Shown here one piece after another: positions 1 to 12,224 of a stretch of 64,000 nt of DNA. Position 1 is the first letter of the stretch. Every line of letters begins with the position of its first letter. Source of the stretch: Amyloporia xantha (lineage: Eukaryota; Basidiomycota; Agaricomycetes; Polyporales; Adustoporiaceae); contig JAYKKR010000007.1 in the NCBI GenBank assembly GCA_036971615.1, positions 186,001 to 250,000 on the forward strand, read 5' to 3'. The translations under genes and the position numbers were made by a program. A model generated the notes under the pieces. It was not told the origin of the DNA, did no database searches, and saw only the letters and a list, made by a program, of their open reading frames with translations.

Positions 1-3000
1 CAGAGCGAGGTAAGACACTGAGCAACTTTTCTGTTGCGCCGTACGTCTGACTCCTATGAAGATGATTTTCGGTCTGCCATGCAGCAGGCACATTCCGCAA
101 TCAGGACGTTAGTGTCGTTGTCTCGCCCAGGAGTGACTACTCAGTCGTCATCGTCGCTATCCCCCTCAACGTCACCATCTTCATCTACGACGCCCAATTT
201 AACTGCAGCTAATGCCCCGGAACTTAGTCGCGCGAGAATTGACGCGATGTCACGTCTGATTGGTATTCTGCAGCGCAATTTGCGCGTTAGATATGAGTTG
301 AACGTCGTGGAAGTCGTGCAGGCGTGAGCAGCGTCAGTGTTCAGCACACGGATAACCTCTTGACGTATTGCGACAGAGTATTGCCCTCACTTTCGGACCG
401 ATCAACAAAACAATGCCGCGCGACTGCATACCGTCTGATTAGACACTCACTGGTTGATGTGCACTCTGTGGAGCGCCTACAGGAGCAAAAGTTGGACTGG
501 TACATCGTCAAGTGTGTCAGTTTTTCTGGAAGCTGTATACCGCTTACACGTATTCCCTTGTGTAGATCACTGGCACGGGACAACAAACATGCTGTGGAGA
601 AAGAGCAAGTTATCAAGCTCATCCGCGCCATTGTTGAGATCGGGTCACAGAGGCGGATACCAGGATCTACAGTCGGCTCTGGAGTAGTTCCTCTGTCTAA
701 CGCAATCATGCGCGCATTGCTAGCTGTTGCTGAATCGTTGGACGACCCATTCAGACTGATTTCCATCCAAACACTCACTGAAATCTGTGAGTCAATATTT
801 ACCACGTTGTAGAGGGCGTTGTATTGACCGTCCGTAGTGGTGATCGACATCGACCTGATGGCGAGAACTGGTGGCCTGAGGACACTGCTGCACGTCATGG
901 CGGAGGGTCCGCCAGAAATGGCTCCTTTGCTAGCTTCGACCTTCCTGCATATTGTGGATTGCCCTCGGACCAGAGTATATCTGCATCCAGGAATTGATTT
1001 GGAGGCAAGTCTCGCATGCGCTTGATGCTTGAAGCAGTACACTTACGCCTCAGAACAGATCGCACTCTCTGGCGTCACGGATGCGTACGGCAAGGGGCCA
1101 GAAAACGCGGAGAAGATGAGAGCATGCACACGCGTCATCGCGTCTATGATTCGTACCTGGAGCGGTGCGTAGATCATGTTCAATATTATACGGTAATTTT
1201 AATGATGGGCGCGCATAGGCCTTATGTATTTCTGTGTACAGGACAAGTTGGCCATCCGTACCCTTATCGATGGCCTTCGGATACCTTCCCTTGAAACAAG
1301 GGTATAGTCTCTATTTAATTTCCACATACAATATCTTATCACTCGAACAGGAAGTCATCATAGATATGTTTTTCGACCTGCTCAATATCAGAGCACCTGA
1401 TTGGCACCAAGCGTTTATTGACGGGCGACGACTGACGAGTAAGTTCGTCAGATAAGAACGAAATCATCTGATGGATTGTTTCAATAGTATATCGAAAATC
1501 TGCCCAACTCACTGATGTTCGGAAAATGCTCGACACGCCCACGCAGAAGCCCCAGCCCACTCTTAAGCTTACTGATCAATACATCGCTTTGTTGATACAG
1601 GTCTTCTGCGGAGCTGGACTGCTAGATGTGTGTATACCAGCATGGCTCATGTATATTTCGTCACAAATTGAACGACATACAGGCTTTAGCGTGTATGCTG
1701 GAAGAGAGTCCCGTCGGATCCAATTTATCTCGTAAGGCCGTTCTGCTCATGGCAGAAATGCTACAAACAGCAAACAGGGTTTTGCCTCTGTCGATTGCTG
1801 CCAAGCTTCAAGTGAGTAGCAAACGGTCTCGTGGCTCTGCTACAGGGCAAATCTTAATGTCATCTCCTAGTCTTTACCCCGCATGTTCAGCCTTGCTTCT
1901 GACTATACCTTCGGTGAACATCGCATAGTCGGAACATCGGCCTTTTCTTCTCTTGATAGCTTCAACCGGCATCGGGCACGTCTTGCGCCGGTCACTACGG
2001 TTGAGAGAGAAGGTTCTCGTCCCAGGTAATTCTCGAAAGGACACTTTACAAGAGTATGATACTGAATGTGGATGTTCCTCAGGGCTAATTCTGTCGAAGA
2101 AGCTGTTCGTCGTGGCCAAAGACAATTGGAGCAGCAGAAAGTCAAGCTCGCTTTAGCAATGGACGATAAAACTTTCCAGGCTCTTTTACTCGACACTCAG
2201 GTCAGTTCTTGTCATTAAAATCATTTGGCATCGTTCTCATGGGTGACCCTGGCTCAAGTTATGATCACGAAAGATCAAACCAAATGGAACTACGATGTCC
2301 TTCAGGACCTCATCGAAGGTCCCCTTCTCAACCCAAAGCGAATGGAGGAGGCTATACGTGTATCGCGATATATGCGGAAATTAATGGTCTTTTTCCATCC
2401 GTTTGCGCATCGGTTCTCAGATCTTTCTAAAACCAAGGTCAGGGAAATTGGCATTATCATACGGTATGAGAGGCTAAGACGTTCTCACCTATGTCAGACA
2501 AATATTCGTTGGGTTCGATTAGGGTGCATGTTGCTCAATGCGCTCCTCTCATGTGCCGACGGTGTTCGGTTTCTTTCGGAAGACGACTTCCTTTCTCAGA
2601 TTGTGAAGAGTTTTGCTCAACTCGATCCGGTGAGTGCAGAGATATAGTTTACTTACCCTTGCGTTGTCTGATAGTTGTACACAGTTCAACAGTGCGCCTA
2701 CCTCAGATCCGATATTCTCCAAGAAGCGAATGCAGGAGACCTTGACTTATGGCTACTTTGAGATGCTTGGTACTTTGAGCAAACGAAAAGAAGGGCTGGA
2801 GTAAGTAGTCTCATAATCCAATTATTGCGCGATCTGACCGTTCTCAGGCTTTTGGAGAAGTTCAAGCTTTTTACTGCTTTTTACCATCTGAGCGAGCTGC
2901 GGAGCAGAGAAGATCTTATCAAGGGTATCATTGAGAATCTTGATTATAGCATGTGCGTTATTCATGGCATTAATTACTCGATGAATGCTGAACTCTTTGA

Positions 3001-4860
3001 TCTTTGCAGTGATGGACACTCACGCATAGTGTTATCGAAGGCACTCACGTCTAGCTACAAGGTAAAGGATACGTAGTTCTATGTGCATTATACACAGCTG
3101 ATTCCTATTCGGCGGCTTTAGCATATCCGACTCTTTGCTACTAATCACCTGGGCGATCTAATTCGTGCCCCTACGGTGGCGAATGCCTGGACTCTTCGGC
3201 TCCTATTGACTCAGCTGTACGACCCCGCCGTTGAAGTACGCGAACTTGCGGTGCGTTTCTTGGAGGAAGCCTGCGAAGCGCCAGATGTCCTACAGACGGT
3301 AGTAGAGATGCAACCAACCCTAGATCATCTCGGCGAAGTGGGACATCCTCTCATGCTCAAGTAAGTGGTCTTTGATATCCACCTCGTGCTCACTAAGATG
3401 TTGCATAGGTTCATGTCAACTCCAATGGGGTTCCGCTTTCTATATGCCGCCGACTATATTGACCGGGAAATGGAGCTATGGTTCCATGTAGGTTCAGTTC
3501 TATTTACCTCTCGGACTCAACTTATTAAGACTGGACAGGAACGGAATCTACAATACGTCGTGCATATGGAAGTTTTTCTTGCCAAGGCTTTCAATCCTGG
3601 ATCGATGGACGATGAGGATAATGCATTGTATGTAGTGCCTAGTTTTTTCTGTTCTCATTGTGATCTTTTCGTTTCCAGGACCTTCGAGGGGGTAGTCCCT
3701 CCTCATTTCTACGGTGTCATGGCGAAGACGGAACTCGGCTATCAGGTTCTACAGGAGAAGGGTCACTTTGCAGAGTTCGCACATTTTATAAGGCAGCACG
3801 GCTTGGAGAGTACGGATCACGACCTTATCCTAAGGCTGAAAAGTATTCTGTGGGCAGTTGTAAGCAGCGTTGAAACTTATTGCGCGCCATCTGGTGACTC
3901 CATTTATACAGGGAAATATTGGGGCGACTGAAGGTGGCCTGCCTCTTCTTGAAGAGGAAGAGATCATCCCTGCGATTATTGAGATCGCGGAACAATCGTT
4001 AGTTCTTTCAGTGCGAGGGTGAGTCGCAACAGTATCCAGGGTCAGACCCAAGTATAAATTATAAAATAGAACTTGTTTCTTTGTGCTCGGGCTCATCTCT
4101 TCAACGCCACAAGGAGCTGAGATCCTGGATGACTATCACTGGGAAGCTACCCTGTCACCTCTGGGTATGCCGACGGGGCTGTGTGTGCCAGTCGACGTGG
4201 ACAAATTTACATATGTGAGATTCATGCCTTCTTTTCTACAAAATGAACTAAACAACAACTCCGTAGATCCCGCCTTGGGAATGCGTCACACATGAGGGAA
4301 TGGACGAAGTTCGTCTGGAGCCTCCGAAATCTGAAGAGGAGATAGAGGTCATGACGGCCATCTACAACCTGGCTAATACTGTGATTGCGAACACAGCGTC
4401 AAGATCATTAGCAAAGTGGGACTGACCTTTCATAGGCTGCCTTCGATTGAGCTGATCGTGTTACTTATACAGGATGAAATCGAGACCGGAGTATCGCGAC
4501 CTATTCAACTCTCCCAGCACATTCTATCGTGCTCTTCACACTATCTCCTCACAAAAGTACCGACAGCCCGTGCGAAGATACATTCTGGATCTATTCAGCC
4601 TTGAACTCGATCCTGACCTCGTGAACACGTTGTCGCAATGCGCCGATTCTCTGCAGATTAAGCCCTCTGCTAAGCCAACAAGACCCGCATTGGGTAGAAT
4701 CGTCAGTATGGTCGGCCGCCCGAACCCCAAACGAGCGTCCGATAGTGATGAAGAAGCGTCCGAGGAAGAACATGCGATAGTGACAGAGAAACAGCCAGTG
4801 ATGAGTTTGCGGCCAGTGAGCCGGATTGTAGGGTTCACAGAAAATGGCCATTTCGATTGA
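1..4860 (+). CDS. RICTOR/AVO3-like TORC2 subunit, 5' end outside window
   Basis: Scaffold subunit of TOR complex 2 (RICTOR in animals, Avo3 in budding yeast), which acts at the plasma membrane on AGC kinases and actin/lipid control. Many short exons. The first segment encodes a Ser/Thr-rich stretch followed by LRVRYELNVVEVVQ. Later exons give LDWYIVK, KLIRAIVEIGSQRR and VVPLSNAIMRALLAVAE, which match the RICTOR N-terminal repeats. The 3' part gives VVPPHFYGVMAKTELGYQ and LRLKSILWAVGNIGATEGG, the conserved RICTOR domain V region. The C-terminal tail is Ser/Glu-rich with a DSDEEASEEEH acidic patch. Splice phases hold across the segments that I joined. One intron, 1005-1058, starts with GC instead of GT. 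The stop is TGA at 4858-4860. No in-frame ATG suits a start within the first 60 bases, so the N-terminus lies upstream. Family assignment is secure; the exact exon set between 1700 and 2800 is less so. Confidence 0.88.
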
Positions 4861-5153
4861 CAGTCATATACCCAGGACCTTTGGTCGTTATGCTCGGACT
4901 TCCATCTATATACCCTGCATGTTGCTGTATTTCAATCTAGCTGTCGGGCTTTTACCGCTTTGCCTTCTTGCTGTGCCACTATTATGGCGATCACAACGTT
5001 CAACGGCAACAATCCACGCGAAGCTCGCTGCTTACACCGGATACATTGACTTACCATGAGTTCTTAAATCACTGTCATAGTGGCCCCGCTCAAGCGAAAT
5101 GTACATTGCCCAAAGATAAAAGAGCTCTTCTGTATAGGCCGTAACACAATCGT

Positions 5154-5897
5154 CTACTTGGTACGCAGGATACGTAACTTGTTCGGTTTGTAAAGATAGT
5201 TCTCGGCATAGTTCTTGGGAGGAATCTTCTTGGTCTCGGGAGTTTGCCTGGTAGTTACAGATCAGCTCGTAATCATGTGAAGTCATGGCCGTTACGACGT
5301 ACACAAAGTAATCCCAGCCTAAGAAGTAAATAGGGTCATTGTGATGGCATTATCAGCACGATTATGCGTACATACCTTGCTTCTCAGCGAAATGGATGGC
5401 ATCCTCCTTGGACCGGAATGATATACGAGTGCCCTGCATGTAGTCGGCCCTAAGAACGATGTTATCAGAAAACGGCCCAATCGACTCGCAAATATACTCA
5501 CGAACTAGCCCAGCCCATGAGGGGATTCTCCCATCTCCCTCCTCCTGACAGGATGTCCCAGTCAATCCGCCAGCGATGCGACTTGCCAGATCCGCTTTGC
5601 GTGGTGCTGCGCGTGGGCTGGAATATCCTTACAGCACGGTGACGCAGCTCAGCTATAAAATATGTAAACGGCCACCATTTGTCGAATGTTTGACTGTCAA
5701 GACTTACCAGGGGCACCGCTCACTACGTCTGCAGTGACAACGTCTCTGGGCGGAGCAGGGGCGATCTCTGACTGCTCGTCAGCAGTCTTCGTCGGCGTCG
5801 GCGTCGCAGATTCAGTACTCAATGTTCTAGCAGAAGTGAAGGCTCCCCCAATTACACGCCTGGGGAGAGCCTGATGGCAGGCTCGGATGGCAGACAT
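5154..5897 (-). CDS. NDUFS4: NADH:ubiquinone oxidoreductase subunit NDUFS4 (18/21 kDa)
   Basis: Accessory Fe-S-module subunit of mitochondrial complex I. Five exons on the minus strand (5708-5897, 5502-5652, 5376-5449, 5303-5318, 5154-5247) sum to 525 nt, 174 residues. The N-terminus (MSAIRACHQALPRR, Arg- and Ser-rich, no acids) looks like a mitochondrial presequence. Diagnostic motifs are AVRIFQPTR, RWRIDWD, GGRWENPLMGWASSADYMQG, SFRSKEDAIHFAEKQGWDYF and KNYAENYLYKPNKLRI, ending in RTK. The fourth exon is only 16 nt and was placed because it alone joins AEKQG to WDYFV in phase. The start at 5897 is preferred over upstream in-frame Met codons because presequence-like residues begin there. It is divergent from the CSC1-like gene, with 259 bp between the two ATGs. 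Confidence 0.93.
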
Positions 5898-6156
5898 TGT
5901 AGCGAGGATGGTGAACGAATGGTTAGCGCATAGGCGCCCAACTGCCGTCACGATTAAGCTTGCGATTGAGCTCGACAGCCCCGAGCCAGCCCGAGCCGAT
6001 CCGAGCCAATCAGTTCGGCTTAGACCTTCTGCGCCCATGGGTGGTTGGAGGAACTTCGGCGTGGTAACAGTCTCAATGTCTTCTTGAGCTCTGCGGATCT
6101 CAATTCAGGCCATGTTGGCAGCGGCACTGATGCACATTGCTTGAGACTAGAGAGCG

Positions 6157-9100
6157 ATGGCTACTATCCAGTCGCGACCGTTCTCCAAGAATTACAGGTT
6201 CGTCCATGTTAGCGCGCGCATGAATGGGTAGATCGCTTCCCCGACTGAACTCGCTCACAGCGGTCTCATAAATCAGTCGGTCATTGCAGGATGCATTATC
6301 GCCATATGCGTTGTGTCTCACGAAATTATGAAGAGGAAACGTCGGGGAAAGTCAGAAGACGAAGGTCTAGGCAGTGTGGAGTCCTGGGAGTTTGGATAGT
6401 AAGTTACACCTTTCCTCCCTCGTTCAGTGTAACACAGGCTGACAGAGCAACCCAGTCTATACCAAGGTAGATCATGGGCGAAGTAAGTTGTCAGAATACA
6501 GAAATAATATTTGCACCCTCACATCATTACAGGAAGCCATCACCTCCTCACCCGCGTGGTTGGCCATTGAGTTGGGTCAAGCAAATGCTTACATTGCCCG
6601 AGGAACGCACCATTGAACTTCGTGGAATCGATGCGACGTTGTACATTCGATTTCTTCGCGGTTGTGTATGGTTTACACTGGCTCATACCCTTACGACACT
6701 GCCCATTCTGCTACCGATACATATCACATTTTCGGACGGCTCTGTGTCGCCGAAGTCAATGACGCGAGCCTCCATATCATCCTTGGTGCTCACAACAAAA
6801 GGCCTTTCGTTATTATGGATCCATCTCTTACTCCTCATATGGATCACTCTCACCTGGATGTCTGTTCTGGTGTGGCTCTGCCGCGGGGCGTTCCGCCTTC
6901 GTGCCCAGTGTATTCTGGCCGAAGAGGATAAGATGGCTGTTGATATGGAGGAGGATCATTCTCATCCCCACCCGCAGTACCCCTTTCATGCATTGCCTCC
7001 CCTAGAGAGCAAGAAATCAAATCAGGGACTTCGGCTGCGCACGATTATGGTGACCAACGTCCCACCACTTCTTCGCTCAGAAAAGGATCTCAAGGAATAC
7101 TTTGAATACTACCTATCACGCCCGGTTGCTAAGCCCGCTCTCGGCATCACTACCACAATGACCCCAGGCTTTTTGAACAAGTCGTTCGCCTTCTTGTTCA
7201 ATAGGTTCACGCGCATCCCGGCTCGTTTCCGTCATCCGCGGATCTCGTCACACAGTATCGGAATGGAGATGACTCCGGAACTTGGTACTCCTGGTGTGAA
7301 GCCCCACGATGGGGAGATACCCGATATCGAGCGTGTTGTTCTTGTACGTAAGATGACTGAGTTGGCCTCATTGCTGGAGCGGCGCGAAGAGGTCCTGCGT
7401 CTACTGGAGACAGCCCACATCAAAATAGCTAGGAGAGCCCTGGCTGCTGTCAAGGAGGCGATCGCATGCGAAGTGACTAAGGCCTCAGGAGAAGCAGCTG
7501 CTCCTGGACTGGAGGAAAATGAAGACCGAATGAAACTCTTGATCCGCACCCTCAGACCATATGTTTCTGTCTCTGCTATCAAGGAAGCGGAACCAGGCCT
7601 ATTCAAGAGGTTATTTTCCTCGAGAGAAAAATCGAACGCCGTTCAGTCTTCTAGCACAATAGGTGGGCCGAGCAGCCAGCATCCCACCGTCTGGGATGCC
7701 CTTTTGAGCCTTCCTCGCAGCGCTCTCGACGCTTACCAGCCCCTCATCCATTTGTCGGCTCTCTTCCGAGGGAAGACCGTCCCGTCCATCGACTACTATA
7801 CTGCCAAATTGGATATTCTCACGTCCCTCATCACTGAGAAACGTACCAAGGGAGTCAGCGAGTACGACCCCATGTCTACTGCCTTTGTTACATTTGCCGA
7901 TCCTGCGGATGCAAGAAGAGCGTGCAAATTTCTGGCTGTGAATCCGACCAATCCGTTACAGTGTTTGGTCACTATGGCGCCGTCCTACGAGGATCTGGAT
8001 TGGATGAGGCTGATGAAGCCAACATTCAGAGTTGAGGTATCGTCCTTGAGCTTTATAAGGATTGGATAACAGTACTTATGTTTTCAGTTTGTCAAAGACT
8101 GGCTTGTCAATCTTGGAGTATGGTAGGTGCTACATGACTTGGCATTTCTTATGCTCGTCCAGCTCAGAATATTCATAGGGGGTTTACGATCTTCTGGGTA
8201 TTCCCGATATCTTTACTGGTTGGTCTTGTGTCCATTCAGAACATTAGCACTTTTGTGCCAGGTCTGGTGAGTCGAAAAGAGATCGAAGCTTTCGGCGCCT
8301 TGGATATTCATCAGCCTCGGTATACCAACAGGAATATTACCTCAACAACCACCCCTGGGAAGAGGAGCTATTGGAGTCATTTCTACCGACCGTTCTGGTG
8401 TCATTACTGACCCTCCTCATCCCCCTGTCTCTGCGTAAGCTTCTAGCCTCTGCTCGCCTGATGTTATCCTCATTTACAGCCGACAGTCTTGATTGCCAAG
8501 AAGGCCCATACCTTCGCGACGCTCTCTGCTTTGCACGACCGGATCATGACGCGGTACTACAAATTTCTGGTGGTCAACGTCTTGATTTTCTTTTGTGTTG
8601 GTACCGCATCCTTGCAGTCGTTTCTGGTGTCGTTCAAAGACACCACGGGGTTGAAGGTCATACAGGTTGTGGCAGACAGTTTCCCCACGGCTGGTCCCTT
8701 CTACGTTGGGTGGCGTGAGTTTTATCTACATACGCTCTCGACGTTTCTCAGAACATTATTCAGTCATCTTCGCCATGGGAATGCACGGAGGGTTGGAGCT
8801 TGCTCTTTGTGAGTTCATTCAAGTATGATTGTTTGCTCTCACTATTAATCCCTTACCGTCCAATCTTCACAGTCGGTGTAAGTTGACTGAAAGAAGCTTT
8901 ACTTCCCGCCACTGAGGGTCAAAGCAGCTTCCTTTGATCTTGTATCCGGGTACCAAACGCCAAGTCACTCCCCGAAAACGAGCGATCGGCATACGCCCGC
9001 GCACGTTCAACTATTACTGTGAGCCCGTATATAATCTCCGGCAAAGGTATCATTGCGAATGATCGTTCTTTAGACTGGCTACCCAACCATGTATTAGCTG

Positions 9101-10969
9101 TGCATGTCTTCTTGGTATTCGCCGTTCTTAACCCCTTGGTTATACCGTTCGCTTTTATCTACTTTTGTGTTCAAGCAGGTGAGCTGATTCGAACCGCCTC
9201 CCGTCACTCCGTGCTAAGCACTCCCGTAAAGTGGTCATTAAAAACCAAGTCAGTCACTCCTTTCAAGGCATTTGAAACTTGCCGACATGAATGATTAACA
9301 CTGTTTAATTAGCTTCTGCATGTATATGCAAAGAGCTATGAAGGCAACGGACAGACAATATTGATACGATTGATACGTTACTCTTCCGATGGTCAGTGCG
9401 TATTTACAAGAACTGAGTCCAGACTAACATATTGACATGGACTAACAGGCTTACTCCTTGCTCAAGTCAGCCGTTCATGGATTTTAATGTGCTGGGAACT
9501 AATCTAAATGTACCCAGATTGTTTTCCTTGCTTATATGGTCGTGCTCAAGAAGAAGGTCAACATCGGTGTTTCAGCCGTTTTGATAATATTCACTTCTTT
9601 TGCAAAGTTGCTGTTCGTGCAGTCTGCTCATCGCGTCGAAATTACCTGACAGTCCGCGTTCAGGTTGACTCGGCTATGCCGTGCCAGGTTTGAGCGCGAC
9701 GACATGCTGGAAGCAGACATCCTTGGTGGAAAGAGGGGTCCGACTGAGGCACTCCTTGATGAAGTACAACCAATCGAGAGGAGCCCCAAGCTTCCAGAGT
9801 TCCTCAAGGCAGTCAGTACGCAGTATGAAGTCTCACGGACGCTACCTTCTGCGATGCGGTCTTGGAGATTCCCTCAGAGGATTGACGACGGCTATGCAAC
9901 CATTCCCAGACGGCCACATCACAGAAAGAATCGTCGACCTAATCCATTCGGCCCTGCTGAATTTGACAACGCTTCCGATGATTGTCTGCCAGACAAATCC
10001 ATCGCCGCTGGGATTTCCACTGCGATCGAGGCCGTGCCGACTGGCGCAGAGAAGGACTTGGCTGATCCTCACCGGCACCAAGCTGAACACAACCGGTCCT
10101 CAAGACCGCTACCTGTCACTCGACATCCACCTCATCCTGCATGGGACGATGAGTCTTCCCCCGATCGTGCTTTTGACAACCCATACTACACTCGGGCCAT
10201 ACCAGAGGAGCTTTGGCTACCTCGCAACCCGCTCAGTCTTCTTAATCTCGACGATACTGTTGATGTCCGGCTCTCCTTGACCACTCAGCCAGGATCTGGA
10301 AAGCTGGGTGCTTGGCGAGAAGACGAATTCATCAGATCCGGTCTTTCGTCGTTTATAAACAGCATGGGAAGCATAGGTGATCGCGATAGAGCTTCGACGG
10401 CCTTCGGGACTGCACCCAGGCGATTGAACGGAGATGAGCAGATAGATCTCCCGCTTAGTATCGCGACCCGTATCGAGAAGGAGCACGATGTGGAGACTGC
10501 CGCATCAATAGTGTCCCAAGGATCAATGTTCCGGCGACGTCAGACAAGCGACGACGGCGGGATTGGCCTCGGGCGACCCAACTCCAGTGAAGAGTCGTCG
10601 GGAGCCCGTTTCTTCTCCCTCGACCTGCCCAGCTCCAGCCGTCTCCCGTTTTCTATCTTCACGCTGTCGGGGCGTCATCGGCATCGGTCTGCATCCGCAG
10701 ACCACGAGAGAGGTTTACGAGATATAGGACACGCTGGGTCTCATTTCAATGCCGTAACACCTTCAGGCTTGAGGCTGCCAATTTTTCCTTTAGACAGGGA
10801 AGCAAGCGCAGGCACAGGCGTCATCTCGCTACGTGAAGCGGTCATCGAGGAAGCCATCGTGGAAGAGGAGGCAGCACAGGAACACCTGAGACAGGAAGAG
10901 GCCGAAGAAGATCGCGCCGAGAGGCCTCGGTATTGGTTAACCTCTTGGATGTTTGCAGAATGGCGATAA
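6157..10969 (+). CDS. CSC1/OSCA/TMEM63-type stress-gated cation channel
   Basis: Predicted calcium-permeable mechanosensitive or osmosensitive channel of the DUF221 (RSN1_7TM) family, plasma membrane or endomembrane. Seventeen exons sum to 3924 nt, 1307 residues. The order is: N-terminal helix (SGLINQSVIAGCIIAICVVS), SWEFGYLYQG, GIDATLYIRFLRGC with two further helices, a cytosolic PHM7-like loop (about residues 180-520, ending ATFVTFADPADARRA-like), then the channel core with GFTIFWVFPISLLVGLVSIQ, LIAKKAHTFATLSALHDRI, DSFPTAGPFYVGW, GLPLILYPGTKRQVTPRKRA and LLHVYAKSYEGNGQ. A hydrophilic tail of about 435 residues follows the last core motif. Tiny exons include 8873-8877 (5 nt), 9232-9248 (17 nt) and 9449-9465 (17 nt). 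The start at 6157 gives MATIQSRPFSKNY, joined in phase to SGLINQ. Confidence 0.92.
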
Positions 10970-11507
10970 GCCAACTGTACACACGTTGCATCGCATCTGC
11001 AGCCATTATAGCCCATAGAATTGGGGACAACTTACTATACACGCAGAATTCTGGTTACAAGTTGACGACCTCCGGGTCGGTTCTATCACTGGGTCCTATT
11101 ACTGTTTGTATCGTGTCCTTGCTATTTTTGACTATATACCCATCACTTTGATACCCCCTAATACTTCCTTCCTTGCCGGTGTCTGTCTGATGTCATGGGC
11201 TGTCGTAGGATGCCAACGTCCAACCGAGTCGTGACTTTGATGCCGCCAGTCATTCAGCAAGTATCATTCGTGAAAATACGTTATCGGTGGTATTACTTAT
11301 GATGCATTGATGTCTCTTGCATGTACGATTGTTGCCAATTGCAACATCATTTGGCAACGACATTGAACGAGCTGGCGCCCGGAAAGAACTGGCGCAGTCG
11401 AATCGCTACACCTTCCCGATCTTGTCGCGTGAGAAGGAGAGTCACGATTCAGATCGGTTTGGAATAGCTACAAGCGACGCTGGTGTCTCTCACTTGCACT
11501 GTATGTA
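10970..11507. other. Intergenic region between CSC1-like gene and VPS37
   Basis: This holds the 3' flank of the channel gene and the promoter of VPS37. I see no coding segment or repeat in it. A short upstream non-coding exon of VPS37 is possible because GTATGT lies just before the chosen ATG. Confidence 0.5.
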
Positions 11508-12224
11508 ATGAGCCAACCTCTACTTGCTGATTTTCCTGAGCTATCTCATTTGTCGTAAGGATACTTTGTTTGTATCTTACACGTCATCTCAAAATACATT
11601 CTATGATTGTGCAGGAGAGATGACCTCCAAGAACTTCTCGTCGATCCGGTGTATTTCCAGGCGCTGTTCCACTCCTTGGACCAGGTGAAACAATTGTATC
11701 AGGCGCAAGCTGAGCTTGGAAATGCCAATGAAACTATTGCCAGTATGTCACGAGTATCTGCGTTATGCGTTAATTTGTCCTTAAGACGGCAGAGAACAAC
11801 CTCGCGTTGCAGGAGATTCTTTACAAGCTTAGGAACGAGGCGCAGGAAGCATTCAACTATGCCAAGAGTCTCGAGGCAAGATGGAAAGACATAGAGAAGG
11901 AGCAGAAGGAAGTGTATCAGGTTCGTTACCAAGCATCAACAGTGCCATATTTAGTGACTGAACAATTGCCCGACACAGCGCTTCACACCTCAGTTCCTTC
12001 TCATGCGTTTAAGGCATGCGGCTATTGCTCAGGACGATCTATCAGAAGCGCGTGCTTCAGAATTCGTGCAAGCTTCTTCAGCCGAGCCTTCGTCGGTCGG
12101 AGCCAATGGAAAAGACATCGATGACTTCGTACGAGAGTTCAAGGAGTTGAGGAAAGTGTATCACAAGCGAGTCATGTGGGCCGATCGATGGACAGCCGGA
12201 CAAGTCGAATGGAGGGATGACTAG
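11508..12224 (+). CDS. VPS37: ESCRT-I subunit VPS37 (Mod(r) domain)
   Basis: Subunit of ESCRT-I, which with Vps23 and Vps28 sorts ubiquitinated cargo into multivesicular endosomes. Four exons (11508-11554, 11615-11742, 11793-11920, 11979-12224) total 549 nt, 182 residues, a normal length for the small fungal form. Motifs along the Mod(r) coiled coil are FPELSHLSRDDLQELLVDP, FHSLDQVKQLYQAQAELG, NETIAKNNLALQE, LEARWKDIEKEQKEVYQRF and FLLMRLRHAA, then FVREFKELRKVYHKRVMWAD. The third exon start was chosen at 11793 because the nearer AG at 11785 breaks the frame, whereas GGCAG at 11788-11792 restores AKNNLALQ. The ATG gives MSQPLLADFPELSHLS, a typical short N-terminus. Confidence 0.9.
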
